A DNA stretch of 64,000 nt from CAYWNA01 sp964459305 (GTDB lineage Bacteria; Planctomycetota; Planctomycetia; Pirellulales; Pirellulaceae). Under the pieces are notes generated by a model. The model was not told the DNA's origin and made no database searches. It saw only the letters and a program-made list of their open reading frames with translations. The position numbers were made by a program, and so were the translations under genes. Below, one piece after another: positions 53,147-61,887 of the stretch. Location: assembly GCA_964459305.1 (NCBI GenBank), contig CAYWNA010000010.1, positions 54,516-118,515 on the forward strand. Reading direction: 5' to 3'. Each line of letters opens with the position of its first letter. Position 1 is the first letter of the stretch.

Positions 53147-56100
53147 CTATGAACCTCCGCCAAACGCATTCATCGCAGCTTTCTTGATGCCTCTCAAGTC
53201 CAGCTTGCCGGTGCCCAGGACGGGCACTTCGTCCACCTGGTGGAAGCTGTCTTCGGAGGGAATGTAGATATTTGGCATGCCTTCATTGGCCAAGGCTTTT
53301 CGCAACTCCGCGGGCGTCTTGTCGATTTCTGTATGAAGAACGATCAATCGTTCGCCTTTCTTCTCATCGGGCACGGCAGTGACAGCGACGCGTATACCGC
53401 CTTCGTCGTCCAGCCCGATGGCCTTTGCCAGCGCCTCTTCGACGTTGATATGAGGCACCATTTCGCCGCCGATTTTCGAAAAGCGGCTCTGCCGGCCCGT
53501 GATCTGGATGAACCCATCTTCATCCAACAACGCCACGTCGCCGGTCATGTACCAACCATCTTTGATTACCTCTGCGGTCAGATCTTTGCGTCCCAAGTAG
53601 CCCTTCATGACGTTGGGGCCTTTGATCCACAGCATCCCAGGTTGACCTGTGCTCAACTCGTCACCGGTATCCAGATCGGTGATCTTGGCGCTGATGCCCG
53701 GAGCGGGTCGCCCCACGGTTCCTTCCCTGCAACCGACTTGCGCGTCGTCCATCGAGCGGCTGGGTGGGATGTTCACGGAAACCAGCGGCGACAGCTCCGT
53801 CGTGCCGTAGCCCTCGATGGGCCGCGTGCCGAATTTCTCCTCGAAAGCGTCCGCTATCTCTCGGGGCAGTTTTTCGGCGCCCGTGACGACAACATCCAAT
53901 GACGCAAGTTCGTCTTGGCTGCATCGACGGATGTAGGTTCGCAGGAAAGTGGGCGTAACCACCAATACGGTGCCGCCGTGATTCTTGCACAGCTTGCCAA
54001 TCTGCTTGCCGTCCAACGGACTGAAATGGTAGATACCCTTGAGGTCAATCGTCATCACAGCCCACAGGGTCACGGTGAAGCCGAACGAATGGAAGAACGG
54101 CAAGATGCCGACCAGCACGTCATCCCGCCTCAGCCGAATGACCTGTTCGATCACCTCGACGTTGGTGCCGATGTTGGCCTCGGTCAACATCACGCCTTTC
54201 GGCTGTCCGGTCGACCCGGACGTGAAGACCAACGTGGCTAGATCGTCGGGTTCGACGCCGCGCAGGCCAAGGATTCGTTCCAAGAGACCGGCTGGCACGA
54301 GGTAGGCCCCAAGCGCGCAGTTCAGCTTGTCGCCCATCGTGGGCTTGTTGCGGAAATCCTCCAGATAGACCATCTCCGCGTCCGGCTCCAGTTTCACTTT
54401 CTCCATGAACTTGCGGCTGGTCAGCACGTGCTTGATACCGGCTTGCGCAATGCAGGTATTGATCACTTCCGTGGTCACGGTGTAATTCAGATTCACGGCC
54501 ACGCGACGATCCAGCGCGACGGCCATATTCGCCACAACTCCGCCAACCGATGGCGGCAATAACAGCCCGACGAACCGTTCGTCGTCGGCCAAAACGCTGC
54601 GCAACAGCAGCCGCCGCAGGATCATCGACCGCATCAGCAGGCCGCCGCCGGTCAGTTCGTTGCCCGTCGAATCGGCGATCTTCGAGCCGCGCTTTCGCTT
54701 CTTGCAGGTCCGCACAAACAATTGTGCCAACCCAGTCATTTGTCCTGTTCGTTTTGCCACGGCCGTTGCCCCCAGATCTTGAACCGCCCGTCGCACCTGG
54801 TGGACGTCCTCCGGATCGACGACGGGATGGCCGAAGTGGATGGATATCGGATAAGGCCACTTCTTCGGCCGTTTCCAGAAGAACTTGCCACGCTCAAAGC
54901 TAAAGATACTACCCCAGAGCTCATCCAGGTAGACCGGAACCACGGGTACCTGGGTTCCTTCAAGAATTTTCATCAATCCGGGCCTGAACGCTTGAAGCTG
55001 TCCAGTACGCGTGATGCCGCCTTCGGGAAAGATGCATACCAGTTCGCCGTTCCGCAATGCCTCACCGGCCGTCTTCAGCGCCGCAACGATCGCTTTCGGA
55101 CGCGGCGTAATCATGATCGCGCCAAACAGCTTGGCCAAACGTTTGACCCACGGGTTCGTGAAATTGCCCGCAAAGGCCACGACGCGAACCGGGCGAGAAC
55201 TGGTCAGCAACATCAAGATCCCGTCCAACCACGACACATGGTTGGCGACCAACAAGGCGCCGCCGCGCTCGGGCAGATTGTCGTGGCCGTGCACGCGGAT
55301 CCGATAGACGGTTTTGCTTATCAGCCAGACCACGAAGCGGATACTGGCTTGAGGGATCAACCACACGATGTAAATGAATACCGGAATGGTAAACAGACCG
55401 CAGACCAGATAGATTTGCCGGGAGGAAAAGAGCGGTTCGCCGCCACTCGATGGGGCTCGCAACACCGAGAACAGGACGGCCGTACAGAGAATACCCGAGA
55501 AGGTGATGAAATTGCTGGAGGCCAGCACGGAGCCACGTGATTCCGGTGGACTTCGATGCTGCATGTACGCTGCCAACGGTACATCGAATAGACCCGCGCT
55601 GATCCCCAGCGCAAACAACAACACTCCCGCATAAATGAGATTGAAGGACCACGGAGTACCCGGACTGAACACGTCAACCGGTACCGTAAACAACAACATC
55701 GCCGCCAAGGCGATTCCGGCGGCGCCCAATGGCAGAATTCCCAATTCCACGCGGCCACCCGACCATACCGCAGCCAGAACGCTCCCCACACCAACGCCAG
55801 CCACCAGAGACAGCAATAAGGGTACGTTGTGCGACTGTTTGGTGGCACCGCTTTCGAAGGCGAATGCGTCGATGTTCAACTGCGCAAGGGCTCCCACGGA
55901 CCAGAAGAACATGATCCCCAAGGCAACTCGCAACAGCGGTCGGCTGGATGCCAGAATGCGAAAATCGCGGACCATCTGCGGCAGTGCGTTCCACGGGAAA
56001 GTCCTTGCCGGATTGGCCGCCACGAGTCGGGTGATCAGCAAGCTGAACAACAAACCGACAACCGCGACGCCAATCAACGTGACAGCCGACTGCATGGTTC

Positions 56101-56674
56101 CAACGGCAGTGTCTTCCCGGATCTGATCTGACAAAACGTTACCCACAACCATTCCGACGACGGTGGCAATGACCGTGGTCAGTCCAAAAAGACCGTTCGC
56201 CGCCGAGATTTTCTCCGTTCGCAGCAGCTCCGGGATACTCCCTAGCTTGGCAGGAGAGAATAGGGCGCTTTGCATCCCCATCATCGCCACAACGAAGAAT
56301 AGGAACCAGAGATTGCCTATCATGATGGCGACGATCCCCAGGGCCATGATGGCGATTTCCGCAACCTTGCACGCGACGATTACCGATCGTTTGCTGAAAC
56401 GGTCGGCCAGATATCCGGCCGGTGCAGCTAGCACCAAGTAGGGCAGGACAAAACAGGCTGTGCCTGCCGTGAGGACCAGGGCAACGTCCTCTTCGGCGCC
56501 GGTCTGCTCCAATATCTGCTTGCCCACGCCAATCACGAGCCAGCGAAATGCGTTGTCGTTTACGGCGGTCAGCAGTTGAGTTAACAGCAGTCCCAGGAAA
56601 CTAGCGGACATCAAACCGCCTTGCTGAGCCCGGCGGTCTTCTGCCAGAACGGCGTCGGAGGAGGAGTGGGTCAT
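53147..56674 (-). CDS. aas: Acyl-ACP synthetase / lysophospholipid acyltransferase fusion with MFS domain
   Basis: 1175 residues in three parts. Residues ~20-430: a 12-helix MFS transporter (LLTQLLTAVNDNAFRWLVIG) related to the lysophospholipid flippase LplT. Residues ~440-630: a PlsC acyltransferase with NHVSWLDG (HX4D) at ~478 and FPEGGITRTGQL. Residues ~650-1165: an AMP-binding ligase with LVFTSGSTGQPKGVML (~818), IEGYGTTELSP and MVPHINVEEAL. Together they import lysophospholipid, activate fatty acid and re-acylate it in the inner membrane. E. coli has LplT and Aas as separate proteins, so this is the full fusion. An alternative start, Met22, has AAGG upstream. Confidence 0.95.
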   Translation of the reverse strand: MTHSSSDAVLAEDRRAQQGGLMSASFLGLLLTQLLTAVNDNAFRWLVIGVGKQILEQTGAEEDVALVLTAGTACFVLPYLVLAAPAGYLADRFSKRSVIVACKVAEIAIMALGIVAIMIGNLWFLFFVVAMMGMQSALFSPAKLGSIPELLRTEKISAANGLFGLTTVIATVVGMVVGNVLSDQIREDTAVGTMQSAVTLIGVAVVGLLFSLLITRLVAANPARTFPWNALPQMVRDFRILASSRPLLRVALGIMFFWSVGALAQLNIDAFAFESGATKQSHNVPLLLSLVAGVGVGSVLAAVWSGGRVELGILPLGAAGIALAAMLLFTVPVDVFSPGTPWSFNLIYAGVLLFALGISAGLFDVPLAAYMQHRSPPESRGSVLASSNFITFSGILCTAVLFSVLRAPSSGGEPLFSSRQIYLVCGLFTIPVFIYIVWLIPQASIRFVVWLISKTVYRIRVHGHDNLPERGGALLVANHVSWLDGILMLLTSSRPVRVVAFAGNFTNPWVKRLAKLFGAIMITPRPKAIVAALKTAGEALRNGELVCIFPEGGITRTGQLQAFRPGLMKILEGTQVPVVPVYLDELWGSIFSFERGKFFWKRPKKWPYPISIHFGHPVVDPEDVHQVRRAVQDLGATAVAKRTGQMTGLAQLFVRTCKKRKRGSKIADSTGNELTGGGLLMRSMILRRLLLRSVLADDERFVGLLLPPSVGGVVANMAVALDRRVAVNLNYTVTTEVINTCIAQAGIKHVLTSRKFMEKVKLEPDAEMVYLEDFRNKPTMGDKLNCALGAYLVPAGLLERILGLRGVEPDDLATLVFTSGSTGQPKGVMLTEANIGTNVEVIEQVIRLRRDDVLVGILPFFHSFGFTVTLWAVMTIDLKGIYHFSPLDGKQIGKLCKNHGGTVLVVTPTFLRTYIRRCSQDELASLDVVVTGAEKLPREIADAFEEKFGTRPIEGYGTTELSPLVSVNIPPSRSMDDAQVGCREGTVGRPAPGISAKITDLDTGDELSTGQPGMLWIKGPNVMKGYLGRKDLTAEVIKDGWYMTGDVALLDEDGFIQITGRQSRFSKIGGEMVPHINVEEALAKAIGLDDEGGIRVAVTAVPDEKKGERLIVLHTEIDKTPAELRKALANEGMPNIYIPSEDSFHQVDEVPVLGTGKLDLRGIKKAAMNAFGGGS

Positions 56675-56779
56675 GTCAGACTGCGGCGCGGAAAAGAAAC
56701 TAACCTTGCCTTGGGCAACGGGTTCGGGTTACATTTTTCTCCGACGATCACTCACTCGTCAACCTCAGGAGCAGCGATC

Positions 56780-57085
56780 ATGGGGCGATTTGGCAGCTTT
56801 CTGCTCGGCGTCGTCGTCGGAGCCGCGGCAGTTTTTGGTACCCTGAAGTACCATGTGGTGTACGCCGATAATGGTGTACATATTGTACCCAAAGTGATTG
56901 CCGGTTTCGACGATATCTTCGTCGACATCCGAGGTTTCGGCCTTTCGGATTGGGCCGAACACAAATCCCTGGCCGCGGCGCTGGCCAAGGCCGGCAAGGG
57001 AGAACTGCTCCAGGATGCCGCCGTAAACCAGATCGAGGAATCGGTGGACAGCTTCCTGGAAGGCCTGGGCAACGGCGCACCATGA
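56780..57085 (+). CDS. Small single-pass membrane protein
   Basis: 101 residues from the ATG at 56780, behind AGGAG. One N-terminal membrane segment (FLLGVVVGAAAVFGTLKYHVV, about 7-27) is followed by a soluble part, VHIVPKVIAGFDDIFVDIRG, and a C-terminal amphipathic region (LLQDAAVNQIEESVDSFLEG). No known family is recognised. It is divergent from aas with 105 bp between starts. Confidence 0.8.
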   Translation: MGRFGSFLLGVVVGAAAVFGTLKYHVVYADNGVHIVPKVIAGFDDIFVDIRGFGLSDWAEHKSLAAALAKAGKGELLQDAAVNQIEESVDSFLEGLGNGAP

Positions 57086-57115
57086 GCCAGTCTGCCTCAC
57101 TTAGCCGGGGTGTCT

Positions 57116-57141
57116 GTTCGTAGTACCGCCTTCAGGCGGAA
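57116..57141 (+). repeat. Partial GTTCGTAGTACCGCC element
   Basis: It matches the left end of the complete element at 57601-57678, including the small hairpin CCGCC-TTCA-GGCGG. The right half is missing or degraded. Confidence 0.7.
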
Positions 57142-57273
57142 AACCGCGACATTCCTCAAATCCTACCGCCGCTGCTGGCCTAACCTGACCTTTTGAGCCA
57201 GCGTCTTAAGCGGCCGGTTCCCGACGTTCGATACACGGATATGGATGGGACCCGTTCCTCCGGAGCTGGAGTG

Positions 57274-57570
57274 ATGGATTTGAACCGAAATCAATTCATG
57301 CTGATTGGACTACTTCTCCTGCTGTTCGGCCTGCAACTGCGCTTTGTGGATACGTTCGTGCTGAACGCGGAAAGCACACGTTTTCTTGTCAAGCAGAAGC
57401 AGAAAGTGGAAAAGCCAAGCGTCTGGTCCTTTCCCGCTTCGGTGTCCGCTAATACCCCGATCCCCATTCAGCGAAAGAAGATAAGTCCCCCTAAATGGCT
57501 GGGGTGGACGCTCATCTCGGTCGGAACCATCCTCGTGTTGCACAGCTTGGTGTTAAGAAAACCCGACTGA
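57274..57570 (+). CDS. Small two-helix membrane protein
   Basis: 98 residues from the ATG at 57274, which follows GGAG; upstream in-frame ATGs (57241) lack a site. The first membrane segment is FMLIGLLLLLFGLQLRFV (~6-23), the middle is a short proline-containing extracytoplasmic loop, and the second is WLGWTLISVGTILVLHSLVL (~75-94). The family is not recognised. It sits between two copies of one repeat element. Confidence 0.75.
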   Translation: MDLNRNQFMLIGLLLLLFGLQLRFVDTFVLNAESTRFLVKQKQKVEKPSVWSFPASVSANTPIPIQRKKISPPKWLGWTLISVGTILVLHSLVLRKPD

Positions 57571-57600
57571 GTGGCATCAGCTCCCCCGGGCGCAGACAAT

Positions 57601-57678
57601 GTTCGTAGTACCGCCTTTAGGCGGGAAAGCATCGGGATTCACCAAGCCCCGAGCCGCGTAAACGCGGTACTGCGAACC
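57601..57678. repeat. GTTCGTAGTACCGCC palindromic element, complete copy
   Basis: Left end GTTCGTAGTACCGCCTTTAG and right end CGCGGTACTGCGAACC pair imperfectly. It lies 30 bp after the small membrane protein and just before the end of the convergent chelatase gene. Confidence 0.8.
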
Positions 57679-57682
57679 GACT

Positions 57683-58141
57683 TCACTCATCTTCCCGCAC
57701 GAAGCAGCCGTTACCGTCTCCACACATGTCGCATGGATCCGCTTGGCCCTGTGCGCGATCCAGGCAGCGCTGGATCCGCTGCTCGATGATTTCCGCCATC
57801 AACGGGTGACGACCGAGCGGTGCGGTGACCAGAAATGGGACATTGCCATGTTCCGCGGCCGCGTCTGCCGCCAGCGCCGGTATGTCCTCGTCCCAGTGTC
57901 GTCCGGGCAGCAGGAAATAGGGATGGATCAGAACCAGTTCTGCACCACGCTGGACACAGCGTCCGAAAGCGGTTTTGATCGACGGTTCGGCCAAATCCAT
58001 GTGCGCCGGCTCAACAATCGTATAGCGGCTGTACTCCTGGAACATCGAGACGATTTCCAGCAGCATTTGATTGCTTTCCTCGCGCCGGGACCCATGGTCC
58101 ACGACGGCAACGCCGATCTTCTCAGGTCGCGGGATTTGCAT
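57683..58141 (-). CDS. Sirohydrochlorin chelatase-like (CbiX/SirB) protein
   Basis: 152 residues. The CbiX/SirB fold is shown by GVAVVDHGSRREESNQ with the metal-ligand His16, then VEPAHMDLAEPSI and LVLIHPYFLLPGRHWDEDIP with a second conserved His. PLGRHPLMAEII follows. These enzymes insert Co2+ or Fe2+ into sirohydrochlorin for cobalamin or siroheme. The C-terminal CDMCGDGNGC is a cysteine-rich tail absent from minimal members and could hold a metal or an Fe-S cluster. No tetrapyrrole genes are adjacent. Confidence 0.9.
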   Translation of the reverse strand: MQIPRPEKIGVAVVDHGSRREESNQMLLEIVSMFQEYSRYTIVEPAHMDLAEPSIKTAFGRCVQRGAELVLIHPYFLLPGRHWDEDIPALAADAAAEHGNVPFLVTAPLGRHPLMAEIIEQRIQRCLDRAQGQADPCDMCGDGNGCFVREDE

Positions 58142-58285
58142 TGGTCACCGTAGGTGTAGAAATCACGAGTGAGACGTCTTAGGCCAACCTCCGTCGCTAG
58201 AAAGTAGTGGCATTCCATCTCAAAAACAAGCGAACTCCGCGGTTTTCGGGAAACTGGATGCCGCTAGCATGAACCCGTTCTGACA

Positions 58286-58313
58286 TTGACCCCCGTAGGG
58301 CTTTCAATAGAAT
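58286..58313 (+). promoter_or_regulatory. Candidate sigma-70 promoter for lysS
   Basis: TTGACC (58286-58291) and TAGAAT (58308-58313) are separated by 16 bases. Transcription would start near 58320, giving a ~70-base leader before the lysS ATG. Confidence 0.35.
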
Positions 58314-58391
58314 GTTGCGATTCTCCCGGGAACCAAGACTGGGCGGTGTCTCTCGCATTGATACCCGCTTGTCGCTTTCGCAAATGAGTTT

Positions 58392-59978
58392 ATGTCCGCA
58401 AACCCACCGAAGAACACCGACCAGGAAGGCCAGGGGATTCACGAAGCCTCTCGGCGCGAAAAACTGAGCAAGATCGCGGACATGGGTATCGACCCGTGGG
58501 GCGGTCGCTTCGATGATCGCTCGTATATCGGCGACATACGGGCCCGTGCTGACGAAGTCAAGTTCCAGGCCGAAAGCGGCGAGTTCATTGAATTGCCCGA
58601 TGTGGACGGAGACGAGGAAGTCGATCTGCGCGCATGGACCAAAGAGCAGGGACCAGGCCAGTTGACCGGCCCCCGAGTCCGGGCTGCTGGGCGGATCATG
58701 CTGCAGCGCAAGGCCGGAAAGCTCCGCTTTGTGGATATCCAGGATTGGACGGGCAAGATCCAGCTATTTATCGGCAAGAAGCAGGTCGGTGAAGCAGATT
58801 TCGATTTGGCCGGAGACTTCGACCTCGGCGACATCATTGGGGTCGAAGGAGAACTGCGGCGGACCATGACCGGCGAACTGACGATCTTTGCCGAGAAGCT
58901 GCACTTCTTGTGCAAGTCCCTCGAACCACCGCCGGAAAAGCACCACGGATTGCAGGATCCGGAGCTGCGCCAGCGAATGCGGTATTTGGATTTGACGTAT
59001 TCCGACGGGGTTCTCGACCGGTTCCTGAATCGTACGAAGATCGTCCACTCGATCCGCCAGACGCTGGCCGATGCGGGCTTCTGCGAAATCGAGGGCCCCA
59101 CGCTGCATTCCATCGCCGGCGGTGCCGCGGCTCGGCCCTTTGTCACGCACCACAACACGCTGGACCTGGACCTGTACCTCCGAATCGCATTGGAGTTGCA
59201 TCTGAAGCGGCTGTTGGTGGGCGGGATGGAGCGTGTGTACGAACTGGGACGGGTGTACCGCAACGAAGGGATCAGCCCCAAGCACAATCCCGAGTTCACG
59301 ATGCTGGAGGTCTATCAGGCGTTCGGCAACTACGAAACCATGATGGACCTGACCGAACAGATTATCGCCGGTGCCATCAAAGCGATTGGCGGCCAGTACC
59401 AGCTGCCCTACGGCGAGGAGGAAATCGACTTCACACCGCCGTTTCCCAGAAAGACCTACAACGAACTGTTCCAAGAGAATACCGGTGTGGACCCGAATGA
59501 TGCCCAGGCGGTGGGAGCATACGCTGCGCAACTTGGGATCGAGACCGCCAACCGACATCCAGACGTCTTGCGTAACGATGTCTTCGAGGAGAAGGTCGAA
59601 GACGCGTTGACTGGCCCGGTTTTCGTGATCGACTACCCGGCCAGCATTTGTCCACTAACAAAACGGAAACGCGACAACCCGAACATCGCCGAGCGGTTTG
59701 AGTTATTCATCCAGGGCATGGAGCTCGCCAACGCCTACACCGAGCTGAACGATCCGGATTTGCAGGAAGAGCTGTTCAAAACCCAGTTGGAAGGCTTGCC
59801 CGAAGAAGACTCGATGGCCCGGATGGACCACGATTTCGTGCGAGCGTTGCGCCACGGCATGCCCCCGGCCGGCGGCCTGGGCATTGGGATCGACCGATTG
59901 GTGATGTTGCTGACGGATTCGCAGACCATTCGCGACGTGATTTTGTTTCCCCTACTGCGACCGGAGTCGAAAGCGTAG
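58392..59978 (+). CDS. lysS: Lysine--tRNA ligase, class II
   Basis: 528 residues. The N-terminal OB-fold anticodon-binding domain includes RVRAAGRIMLQRKAGKLRF and VDIQDWTGKIQLF. The class II core follows: motif 2 in GRVYRNEGISPKHNPEFTML and motif 3 in GGLGIGIDRLVMLL. Length fits bacterial LysS. It charges tRNA-Lys. The ATG at 58392 has no strong ribosome site; no better start is seen. It is followed by a palindromic element and the Lol-like permease gene. Confidence 0.98.
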   Translation: MSANPPKNTDQEGQGIHEASRREKLSKIADMGIDPWGGRFDDRSYIGDIRARADEVKFQAESGEFIELPDVDGDEEVDLRAWTKEQGPGQLTGPRVRAAGRIMLQRKAGKLRFVDIQDWTGKIQLFIGKKQVGEADFDLAGDFDLGDIIGVEGELRRTMTGELTIFAEKLHFLCKSLEPPPEKHHGLQDPELRQRMRYLDLTYSDGVLDRFLNRTKIVHSIRQTLADAGFCEIEGPTLHSIAGGAAARPFVTHHNTLDLDLYLRIALELHLKRLLVGGMERVYELGRVYRNEGISPKHNPEFTMLEVYQAFGNYETMMDLTEQIIAGAIKAIGGQYQLPYGEEEIDFTPPFPRKTYNELFQENTGVDPNDAQAVGAYAAQLGIETANRHPDVLRNDVFEEKVEDALTGPVFVIDYPASICPLTKRKRDNPNIAERFELFIQGMELANAYTELNDPDLQEELFKTQLEGLPEEDSMARMDHDFVRALRHGMPPAGGLGIGIDRLVMLLTDSQTIRDVILFPLLRPESKA

Positions 59979-59993
59979 TACTGGTAGCCAAAT

Positions 59994-60071
59994 CGTTTAA
60001 CCGCAAGCCGAGGCGTGCGCGAATGGGCATGGCCAGCGGATTACGCGCTCGCCTCGGCTTGCGGTTAAACG
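59994..60071. repeat. Palindromic element, CGTTTAACCGCAAGCC family, copy 2
   Basis: It is highly similar to 53027-53106, including the centre GCCAGCGGATTACGCG. A degraded partial copy (CTTGCGGTTT... GCGGTTAAACG) follows at about 60080-60118. Confidence 0.88.
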
Positions 60072-60179
60072 AAATCACGGCTTGCGGTTTGAATGAGACT
60101 ACGGGGCGCGGTTAAACGAATTTTGCCGAAGACCGACGAGCACGAGGCTCGTCGCCACGATTTTGCCAAAGGATTGGCC

Positions 60180-61751
60180 ATGTACAAGATGCTTCTCTCT
60201 TGGCGGTATCTCCGCACGCGATACATCGCTTTGGCTTCCATCATTAGCGTGACGCTGGGCGTCGCAACGCTGATCGTCGTCAACAGCGTGATGGCCGGTT
60301 TCACGAAAGAGATGCACAAGCGATTGCACGGCATCCTGTCGGACATCGTCTTCGAAAGCCACAGCCTCGGTGGGTTGCCCGATCCGGATTGGCACAAGCA
60401 GGAAATCCGCAAAGTTCTCGGCGACGTTGTGGAGGGCATGACCGCCACCGTGCAAGTGCCGGCAATGCTCAGTTTTCGGGCTCGCGGACGGTGGATTACC
60501 CGACACGTGAATCTGATCGGCGTCGACGAACAGACCTACGCCGACGTGGGTGATTTCAGCCAGTACCTGATGCACCCGGAAAACCGCGAAAGAGTGAGCT
60601 TCCTGCTCCGCGATGACGGATACGACGACAGACTGCGGGAATCAGGATGGGGGTATCGTCGTGAGCGAGTCGCGGACGAGCGAGCCATTGAGGAGCAGCT
60701 GCGCGAGATCCGTGAAGCCCAACGTTCGTTGCGGGAGAATCCCGGCCCCAGTGCACCTGGCGCGTCAGCCGCTCTTCCTGCCGATCCAAACTCCACCGTC
60801 CCAACCGACCCGAACGCGAGCCCCGCCACGGGCAAGGGCGAAGGTCGAGTGTTCGATGAAGCCGAGGATCAGCATACCGGCGTCGTCCTGGGCGTGATGG
60901 TCGCCAGTCTGCGGCATCGCGATCTAAATGGCGAGGTGCGTGACACGTTCTTTTGCAGGCCGGGCGACGACGTAAACCTCACATTTCCCACAGCACCGCT
61001 ATCGGGCGAACCGCCAAACGTCACGCATGTGAAGTTCACCGTCGTCGACATCTACGAAAGCAAGATGAGCGAGTACGACAGCAGCCTCGCCTTCGTCCCG
61101 CTGGCCGAACTGCAGAACATGCGCTGCATGATCGATCCGATGACGGGCGTGAAGAGCGTCACGGCGATCCAAATCAAACTGAAGCCGGGCGCCGACCTGA
61201 ACGCCGCGTGCGATCGGCTGATCCAACGGTTTCCGCCGGAAAGATACGGTTATCGCATCCAAACTTGGAAAGACATGCAAGGTCCGTTGTTGGCGGCCGT
61301 ACAGATGGAAACCACGCTGCTGAACATCCTGTTGTTCCTGATCATCGCCGTGGCCGGCTTTGGCATCCTGGCAACCTTCTTCATGATCGTGGTCGAAAAG
61401 ACTCGTGACATCGGCGTTCTCAAAGCGTTGGGGGCACCCAGCGGCGGCGTGATGAGCATTTTTCTCAGCTACGGGTTTTCGCTGGGTACCGTGGGCTCCG
61501 GTGTCGGGATGGTTCTGGGGCTCCTGTTTGTGATTTACATCAACGATATCGCCGCCGGCTTAGAGTGGCTGACCGGCCGCGAGGTCTTCGATCCCACGGT
61601 GTACTACTTCGACAAGATTCCAGCCATCATCGAACCGTTGACCATCGTGTTTGTGGTGATTGGAGCCATTCTGATCGCCGTATTGGCCAGCGTGCTGCCG
61701 GCATTTCGAGCTGCAAAGCTCCGCCCCGTGGAGGCATTGCGCTATGAGTAG
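60180..61751 (+). CDS. LolC/LolE-like lipoprotein-releasing ABC permease
   Basis: 523 residues from the ATG at 60180 (AAAGGA upstream). The first helix (~17-38, IALASIISVTLGVATLIVVN) follows WRYLRTRY, the typical MacB/LolCE opening. A large periplasmic domain includes a low-complexity Pro/Ala/Asp linker (~residues 183-220, GPSAPGASAALPADPNST) not expected in standard LolC. Three C-terminal helices (LLFLIIAVAGFGILATFFMI, SYGFSLGTVGSGVGMVLGLL, LTIVFVVIGAILIAVLASVL) form the FtsX domain and end in FRAAKLRPVEALRYE. With LolD it should extract outer-membrane lipoproteins. Confidence 0.93.
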   Translation: MYKMLLSWRYLRTRYIALASIISVTLGVATLIVVNSVMAGFTKEMHKRLHGILSDIVFESHSLGGLPDPDWHKQEIRKVLGDVVEGMTATVQVPAMLSFRARGRWITRHVNLIGVDEQTYADVGDFSQYLMHPENRERVSFLLRDDGYDDRLRESGWGYRRERVADERAIEEQLREIREAQRSLRENPGPSAPGASAALPADPNSTVPTDPNASPATGKGEGRVFDEAEDQHTGVVLGVMVASLRHRDLNGEVRDTFFCRPGDDVNLTFPTAPLSGEPPNVTHVKFTVVDIYESKMSEYDSSLAFVPLAELQNMRCMIDPMTGVKSVTAIQIKLKPGADLNAACDRLIQRFPPERYGYRIQTWKDMQGPLLAAVQMETTLLNILLFLIIAVAGFGILATFFMIVVEKTRDIGVLKALGAPSGGVMSIFLSYGFSLGTVGSGVGMVLGLLFVIYINDIAAGLEWLTGREVFDPTVYYFDKIPAIIEPLTIVFVVIGAILIAVLASVLPAFRAAKLRPVEALRYE

Positions 61752-61763
61752 TGTGTCGACACC

Positions 61764-61820
61764 AGCCCGACGCGCCAGCGAGGGTAAACCGCCCGTCGCC
61801 CCTCGCTTGCGCTTCGGGCT
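61764..61820. repeat. Palindromic element, AGCCCGA-GCG-CAGCGAGG family
   Basis: 20-base arms (61764-61783 and 61801-61820) with two mismatches. It is related to 13425-13489 and to the edge element at 63949. It separates the permease and LolD genes. Confidence 0.8.
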
Positions 61821-61887
61821 TGGATAACAGGCAAGAAATGCGGGTTTACACGACAAGCCGCAACCGATGTAGGAAGGACGCCCTGCG

